DNA of 64,000 bases from Tritrichomonas musculus. Taxonomy: Eukaryota > Parabasalia > Tritrichomonadida > Tritrichomonadidae. Positions 60,301-64,000 of the stretch are shown piece after piece. The notes below the pieces were generated by a model that saw nothing but the letters and a program-made list of their open reading frames with translations, was not told where the DNA came from and ran no database searches. The stretch spans positions 3,348,001-3,412,000 of the forward strand of contig JAPFFF010000013.1 of the NCBI GenBank assembly GCA_039105265.1, given 5' to 3'. Each line of letters opens with the position of its first letter. Positions within the stretch are counted from its first letter, which is position 1. Position numbers and translations under genes: made by a program.

Positions 60301-63300
60301 TCTGGTGCTGGAACATTCTTGAGCTTCTCAATTTCGTCATTGAGTGATTGAATTCTAGCTTCAAGCGGAGCGGCGTTGAATGGTTCTGGTGCTGGAACAT
60401 TCTTGAGCTTCTCGATTTCGTCATTGAGTGAATGAATTTCTGTTTCAAGTGGTGTTGCATCGAATGGTTCTGGTGCTGGAACATTCTTGAGCTTCTCAAT
60501 TTCGTCATTGAGTGATTGAATTCTAGCTTCAAGAGGAGCGGCGTTGAATGGTTCTGGTGCTGGAACGTTCTTCAGTTTCTCGATTTCGTCATTGAGTGAT
60601 TGAATTCTAGCTTCAAGCGGAGCGGCGTTGAATGGTTCTGGTGCTGGAACATTCTTCAATTTCTCAATTTCGTCATTGAGTGATTGAATTCTAGCTTCAA
60701 GAGGAGCGGCGTTGAATGGTTCTGGTGCTGGAACGTTCTTGAGCTTCTCGATTTCGTCATTGAGTGAATGAATTTCTGTTTCAAGTGGTGTTGCATCGAA
60801 TGGTTCTGGTGCTGGAACATTCTTGAGCTTCTCAATTTCGTCATTGAGTGATTGAATTCTAGCTTCAAGCGGAGCGGCGTTGAATGGTTCTGGTGCTGGA
60901 ACGTTCTTCAGTTTCTCGATTTCGTCATTGAGTGATTGAATTCTAGCTTCAAGAGGAGCGGCGTTGAATGGTTCTGGTGCTGGAACGTTCTTGAGCTTCT
61001 CGATTTCGTCATTGAGTGAATGAATTTCTGTTTCAAGTGGTGTTGCATCGAATGGTTCTGGTGCTGGAACATTCTTGAGCTTCTCAATTTCGTCATTGAG
61101 TGATTGAATTCTAGCTTCAAGAGGAGCGGCGTTGAATGGTTCTGGTGCTGGAACGTTCTTGAGCTTCTCGATTTCGTCATTGAGTGATTGAATTCTAGCT
61201 TCAAGAGGAGCGGCGTTGAATGGTTCTGGTGCTGGAACATTCTTCAATTTCTCAATTTCGTCATTGAGTGATTGAATTCTAGCTTCAAGAGGAGCGGCGT
61301 TGAATGGTTCTGGTGCTGGAACGTTCTTGAGCTTCTCGATTTCGTCATTGAGTGAATGAATTTCTGTTTCAAGTGGTGTTGCATCGAATGGTTCTGGTGC
61401 TGGAACATTCTTGAGCTTCTCAATTTCGTCATTGAGTGATTGAATTCTAGCTTCAAGCGGAGCGGCGTTGAATGGTTCTGGTGCTGGAACGTTCTTCAGT
61501 TTCTCGATTTCGTCATTGAGTGATTGAATTCTAGCTTCAAGAGGAGCGGCGTTGAATGGTTCTGGTGCTGGAACGTTCTTGAGCTTCTCGATTTCGTCAT
61601 TGAGTGAATGAATTTCTGTTTCAAGTGGTGTTGCATCGAATGGTTCTGGTGCTGGAACATTCTTGAGCTTCTCAATTTCGTCATTGAGTGATTGAATTCT
61701 AGCTTCAAGAGGAGCGGCGTTGAATGGTTCTGGTGCTGGAACATTCTTGAGCTTCTCGATTTCGTCATTGAGTGATTGAATTCTAGCTTCAAGCGGAGCG
61801 GCGTTGAATGGTTCTGGTGCTGGAACGTTCTTCAGTTTCTCGATTTCGTCATTGAGTGAATGAATTTCTGACTCAAGTGGTGTTGCATCGAATGGTTCTG
61901 GTGCTGGAACATTCTTGAGCTTCTCAATTTCGTCATTGAGTGATTGAATTCTAGCTTCAAGAGGAGCTGCGTTGAATGGTTCTGGTGCTGGAACGTTCTT
62001 CAGTTTTTCAATTTCGCTTCTGAGCGATTGGATTTCGCTTCTTAATGAGTCGTTTTCTGCTCTGAGTTGGTCCACCTTTCCGCTTGCCTCTGCTGCCTTA
62101 GAGTGAGCTTCGTCAGCTCTTGTTTGTGCTCCGACGACTTTCTCGCTGCATTGTGCCGCCCTGCTTTGTGCATCGCTTGATGCTTTCTCTGCCTTGCTGA
62201 TACGTTCGAGCAATTCGCTTGGAACTTCTGCTGGAACTTGGATCGTTCTTTCTTCGATCTTTGGCGGGGCGTTCTTGAGTTGCTCGATTTCTTCTCTGAG
62301 CGATCTGATTTCTGCCTCCAGTGGCTCCGGGTTGAACACGGCTGGCTCTGGAACCGGAGTTTCCTTGAGCTTCTTGACTTCGTACTTGAGGCATCGAAGG
62401 CCTTCTGACAACTGGCCATTCAACGCTCTGAGCTCGTTGACCTGGCCTGTTGCTGCATCAGCTGTTGACTGGACGCTGTCTAGCCTCTGCCTCAGGGCTT
62501 CGAGCTGCTGCTTCAAATCGCTCAATTCGGACTCCTTAGCGAAATCTGCGGCGACTTCTCTCTCCTTGAGAATTTCTGATGAGTACTCGCTCTCCATCGC
62601 TGATGATGAATCGTGGTTCTCGAGATGCGCCTGGCTGACGTTCGCGCTTGAAAGGTTGTCAAGAACCATTTTCGCGGATGAAAGCTGCGTCATCAAAGTC
62701 TTTTCATCGACCTTGTCGTTGTTGTTGACGACGTCTTCTGGATAAACGTAAACTGGGATTCCAAGCTCGTTCATAACGTTTGTAGCAAGTTTGGCATTGT
62801 TCTCTGTATCGTTTGGGTCGAGTTTGTAGTAGTTGACTTTCTCTGGAACGTACGAGTCCAAAAGCGCGCACATTGACAAGTCGTACTTATTGAAGTTGTC
62901 CTGATTTTGGTATGTTGACACGCGTTCGTTGGCCCATGACATAAGTGCATCTTTGTCACTCTTTGCTGACTTGCCGACTGTTTCATTGGCTTTGTCATCA
63001 CTGTTTGTAACTGATTTACGAATTTGATAATGTAAAATAAGAGACCATATTAAGCCCAAAGTGAGCTTTTCATTGTTATCATGGATATCTTTTCCTGATG
63101 TACCGATTAAATTGACGCCATCTTTGCTGAACATGTCGATTGCTAAATCAAGATTTTGAACCATTTCAACATTTCGTTTTGGTTCTTTGGCCCATGCACG
63201 TGGAGTGTTCTTTCCAGTAAGTATTTGTGCAAGATTAACTAATTCAACACCTGATGTTAAATCTTTTGTTACTGATTCGATTTCATGATCGCATGTTCCT

Positions 63301-63383
63301 TTTAATTGAGAATTGACCCATCTTGTGAAAACTTTATCTTGAAGTGGTATCCATTGTGAATCGAGTTCTTTAAGTCCTGACAT
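57351..63383 (-). CDS. Giant calponin-homology protein with 36 x 28-residue repeats (copy B)
   Basis: The 2010-residue paralog of the gene at 39627 lies in inverted orientation. It has the same order: paired CH domains (LKELDSQWIPLQDKVFTRW to about residue 260), coiled coil, repeat array, and C-terminal coiled coil with (C/S)LKYEVKKLK at least six times, ending KCLKYEVKKLKEHDNE. The non-repeat parts are nearly identical to copy A; the length difference (307 residues) is almost exactly eleven repeats. A conserved PAPEP hinge every 28 residues breaks the helix, suggesting a string of short helices. It is likely an actin-associated rod or cortical scaffold. The start is the first ATG; two TCATT words lie 28-37 nt upstream. 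Confidence 0.88.
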   Translation of the reverse strand: MSGLKELDSQWIPLQDKVFTRWVNSQLKGTCDHEIESVTKDLTSGVELVNLAQILTGKNTPRAWAKEPKRNVEMVQNLDLAIDMFSKDGVNLIGTSGKDIHDNNEKLTLGLIWSLILHYQIRKSVTNSDDKANETVGKSAKSDKDALMSWANERVSTYQNQDNFNKYDLSMCALLDSYVPEKVNYYKLDPNDTENNAKLATNVMNELGIPVYVYPEDVVNNNDKVDEKTLMTQLSSAKMVLDNLSSANVSQAHLENHDSSSAMESEYSSEILKEREVAADFAKESELSDLKQQLEALRQRLDSVQSTADAATGQVNELRALNGQLSEGLRCLKYEVKKLKETPVPEPAVFNPEPLEAEIRSLREEIEQLKNAPPKIEERTIQVPAEVPSELLERISKAEKASSDAQSRAAQCSEKVVGAQTRADEAHSKAAEASGKVDQLRAENDSLRSEIQSLRSEIEKLKNVPAPEPFNAAPLEARIQSLNDEIEKLKNVPAPEPFDATPLESEIHSLNDEIEKLKNVPAPEPFNAAPLEARIQSLNDEIEKLKNVPAPEPFNAAPLEARIQSLNDEIEKLKNVPAPEPFDATPLETEIHSLNDEIEKLKNVPAPEPFNAAPLEARIQSLNDEIEKLKNVPAPEPFNAAPLEARIQSLNDEIEKLKNVPAPEPFDATPLETEIHSLNDEIEKLKNVPAPEPFNAAPLEARIQSLNDEIEKLKNVPAPEPFNAAPLEARIQSLNDEIEKLKNVPAPEPFNAAPLEARIQSLNDEIEKLKNVPAPEPFDATPLETEIHSLNDEIEKLKNVPAPEPFNAAPLEARIQSLNDEIEKLKNVPAPEPFNAAPLEARIQSLNDEIEKLKNVPAPEPFDATPLETEIHSLNDEIEKLKNVPAPEPFNAAPLEARIQSLNDEIEKLKNVPAPEPFNAAPLEARIQSLNDEIEKLKNVPAPEPFNAAPLEARIQSLNDEIEKLKNVPAPEPFDATPLETEIHSLNDEIEKLKNVPAPEPFNAAPLEARIQSLNDEIEKLKNVPAPEPFNAAPLEARIQSLNDEIEKLKNVPAPEPFDATPLETEIHSLNDEIEKLKNVPAPEPFNAAPLEARIQSLNDEIEKLKNVPAPEPFDATPLETEIHSLNDEIEKLKNVPAPEPFNAAPLEARIQSLNDEIEKLKNVPAPEPFNAAPLEARIQSLNDEIEKLKNVPAPEPFDATPLETEIHSLNDEIEKLKNDPAPEPFNAAPLEARIQSLNDEIEKLKNVPAPEPFNAAPLEARIQSLNDEIEKLKNVPAPEPFNAAPLEARIQSLNDEIEKLKNVPAPEPFDATPLETEIHSLNDEIEKLKNVPAPEPFDATPLEEKIQSLSDEIEKLKNVPAPEPFNAAPLEARIQSLNDEIEKLKNVPAPEPFDATPLEEKIQSLSDEIDDLKNAPAPEPFDASPLEDKIQSLNNEVEQLKNVPAPEPFDSTPLESKTSEVSDKIDQLVDDNEALKFDVKSLKYEVKKLKQAPAPVPTPVSEREVPVIPADLEERVNKAQETSDSATEKATAAATTAQEAIQSSNDAQTRADEAMEKANYSQHSCIEANEKADSLISAQDKICCDIKCLKYEVKKLRSAYSILGAIPSDIAQRVENAEKKSADASEKANESASKVNRAVERADEVESKFNDLLSKTENYDKEIKYLRDDVDMLKSAPAIKATDIVRRVDNAQSNANEASTKADDTNSKLRKVAKKALDASDKVDQMKAEVDELRDELNKLKDAPQPEPVQERAAPAQIPDDLVNRVDQASQKADDANSKFKKVSKKANETSDKVDQIVTDNEHINGDIKCLKYEVKKLKESIQQLESNPVSQSAPAQQKVSASPSGAADSKAEESESKSSKSVKKLTTRVDKLAADNDTMKTEMKCMKYEVKKLKEAALEQQAQPAAEAPKPKKSTKSANTAAPATAEPSANSINQLREENNVLRSEIQSLRDEMRKLNATPTKVQDESKMKYAHSDSVEVLKVENERLKNDLKCLKYEVKKLKEHDNE
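58985..62000 (-). repeat. 84-bp tandem array, 36 copies (in copy B)
   Basis: TCTGGTGCTGGAAC (plus strand) recurs with exact 84-bp spacing from 59041 to 61981, giving 36 units. Ordering of the two unit types shows a superrepeat of seven units (two N-type, one D-type, three N-type, one D-type; 588 bp) over about units 2-22 counted from the N-terminal side. Confidence 0.9.
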
Positions 63384-63410
63384 TGTTGTTTGGTTTTTGT
63401 TATAAAAAAA

Positions 63411-63420
63411 AATGAAATGA
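63411..63420 (-). promoter_or_regulatory. Tandem TCATT words upstream of copy B
   Basis: TCATTTCATT on the minus strand, followed by a T-rich leader of about 27 nt to ATG 63383. Confidence 0.45.
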
Positions 63421-64000
63421 TTATTCCATAATATATTTTTTTGAATTCAATATTTATAAAATTGAGTGACTATTTCAATTATTGAGATGAATATTTTTTT
63501 GTTTTCATAAATTTTCAATTTTCAATGGTTAAATATTTTTATAAAAATAAAACCTTTTCAAAATTTTTATTATTCAATTTGTAAATTAATTTTCATCAAG
63601 CCTGTTATTTTCTCATTTGATATTAAGTAAAAAAAATATTCATAATATTCATTTTAATCATATAATAAAAAGATTAGCATAAAGGATCAAGTATTTATAT
63701 AATATAACAGATATGCAAGACTTCAGATTAGCAAGACTTCAGTTTAATTAAAATTGGCATTAATAAGTTTCATTTTTTTTTGATTATATTCACTCTATCC
63801 GCATATTTTCATTATTCATTTTAAATCCTTATGATATTGGAGTTACACTATATAATTCAAGAATGATAATTAATGAAGGTAGATGTTTTGAATAATGCAA
63901 TAAAAATAAAGAATGAGATTAGTTATAAAAAAGAGATTTAGATTATGAAAAGATACTTTTAGAATAAGCAAAACATTCATTAAATGTAATTAACTTCGAC
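63421..64000. other. AT-rich flank, nothing recognised
   Basis: A short direct repeat, GCAAGACTTCAG / GCAAGACTTCAG-like, occurs near 63715 and 63731. No gene seen up to the window end. Confidence 0.45.

Noticed and set aside
59396-61792. Long out-of-frame ORFs in the repeat arrays (HQNHS.. pattern)
   Set aside because: The 84-bp unit is divisible by three and lacks stops in another frame, so alternate frames stay open automatically.

Overview
The window looks like nuclear DNA of a trichomonad parasite (Parabasalia), most plausibly Tritrichomonas or a close relative. It is very AT-rich between genes, the genes are uninterrupted by recognisable introns, and TAA stops dominate. Many start codons lie 3 to 30 bases after a TCATT/TCATA motif, which fits the TCA(Y)(W) initiator described for Trichomonas. 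Most stop codons overlap a TAAA, the trichomonad polyadenylation signal. The protein families also fit: BspA-like leucine-rich proteins, Sel1-repeat proteins, a TKL-type kinase fused to Sel1 repeats, DUF3447-like ankyrin remnants, mariner and Merlin-like DNA transposons. The species call is inference.

Layout. 0-6.8 kb: a VWA-UBC (E2-like) gene with a decayed 3' end, a large M16C metallopeptidase (minus strand), and an ARM/HEAT-like hypothetical. 7.3-8.6 kb: an apparently intact mariner with 43-bp terminal inverted repeats and TA target duplication. 9.2-14.7 kb: three minus-strand genes, namely a U-box/2xUBA protein with a predicted tail anchor, a hypothetical, and a RING/IBR cysteine-rich protein. 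14.9-17 kb: a graveyard of a kinase-LRR pseudogene, an alpha/beta-hydrolase fragment and an ankyrin-protein remnant. 17.3-19.7 kb: a GH95 alpha-L-fucosidase gene of bacterial type. 20-24.9 kb: a broken BspA-like gene, a 98-100 bp tandem repeat split by a non-autonomous element with 9-bp target duplication, and decayed sequence. 25.4-29.2 kb: two Sel1-repeat ORFs around a sugar-transporter pseudogene. 29.5-34.4 kb: a 4.87-kb Merlin-like transposon with identical-length 965-bp inverted arms. 35-38.4 kb: kinase-Sel1 gene convergent with a Vps4-like AAA ATPase. 39.6-44.7 kb and 57.3-63.4 kb: two inverted paralogous giant proteins with paired calponin-homology domains and 25 versus 36 copies of a 28-residue repeat. 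Between them lie a small hypothetical, tRNA-Arg(TCT), a membrane protein, a TA-flanked MITE with three stem-loops, a sugar transporter, tRNA-Met(CAT), a HEAT/karyopherin-like protein and a TTAA-flanked MITE.

There are no operons. Genes are single units on both strands. Functional themes are ubiquitin signalling (three genes in the first 15 kb), cytoskeleton (CH-domain paralogs and a fimbrin-like CH remnant), membrane remodelling (Vps4), proteolysis and sugar use (GH95, MFS). The most striking material is the pair of repeat-array cytoskeletal genes, the long-armed Merlin element, and three previously unlabelled non-autonomous elements recognised from terminal repeats and target duplications.
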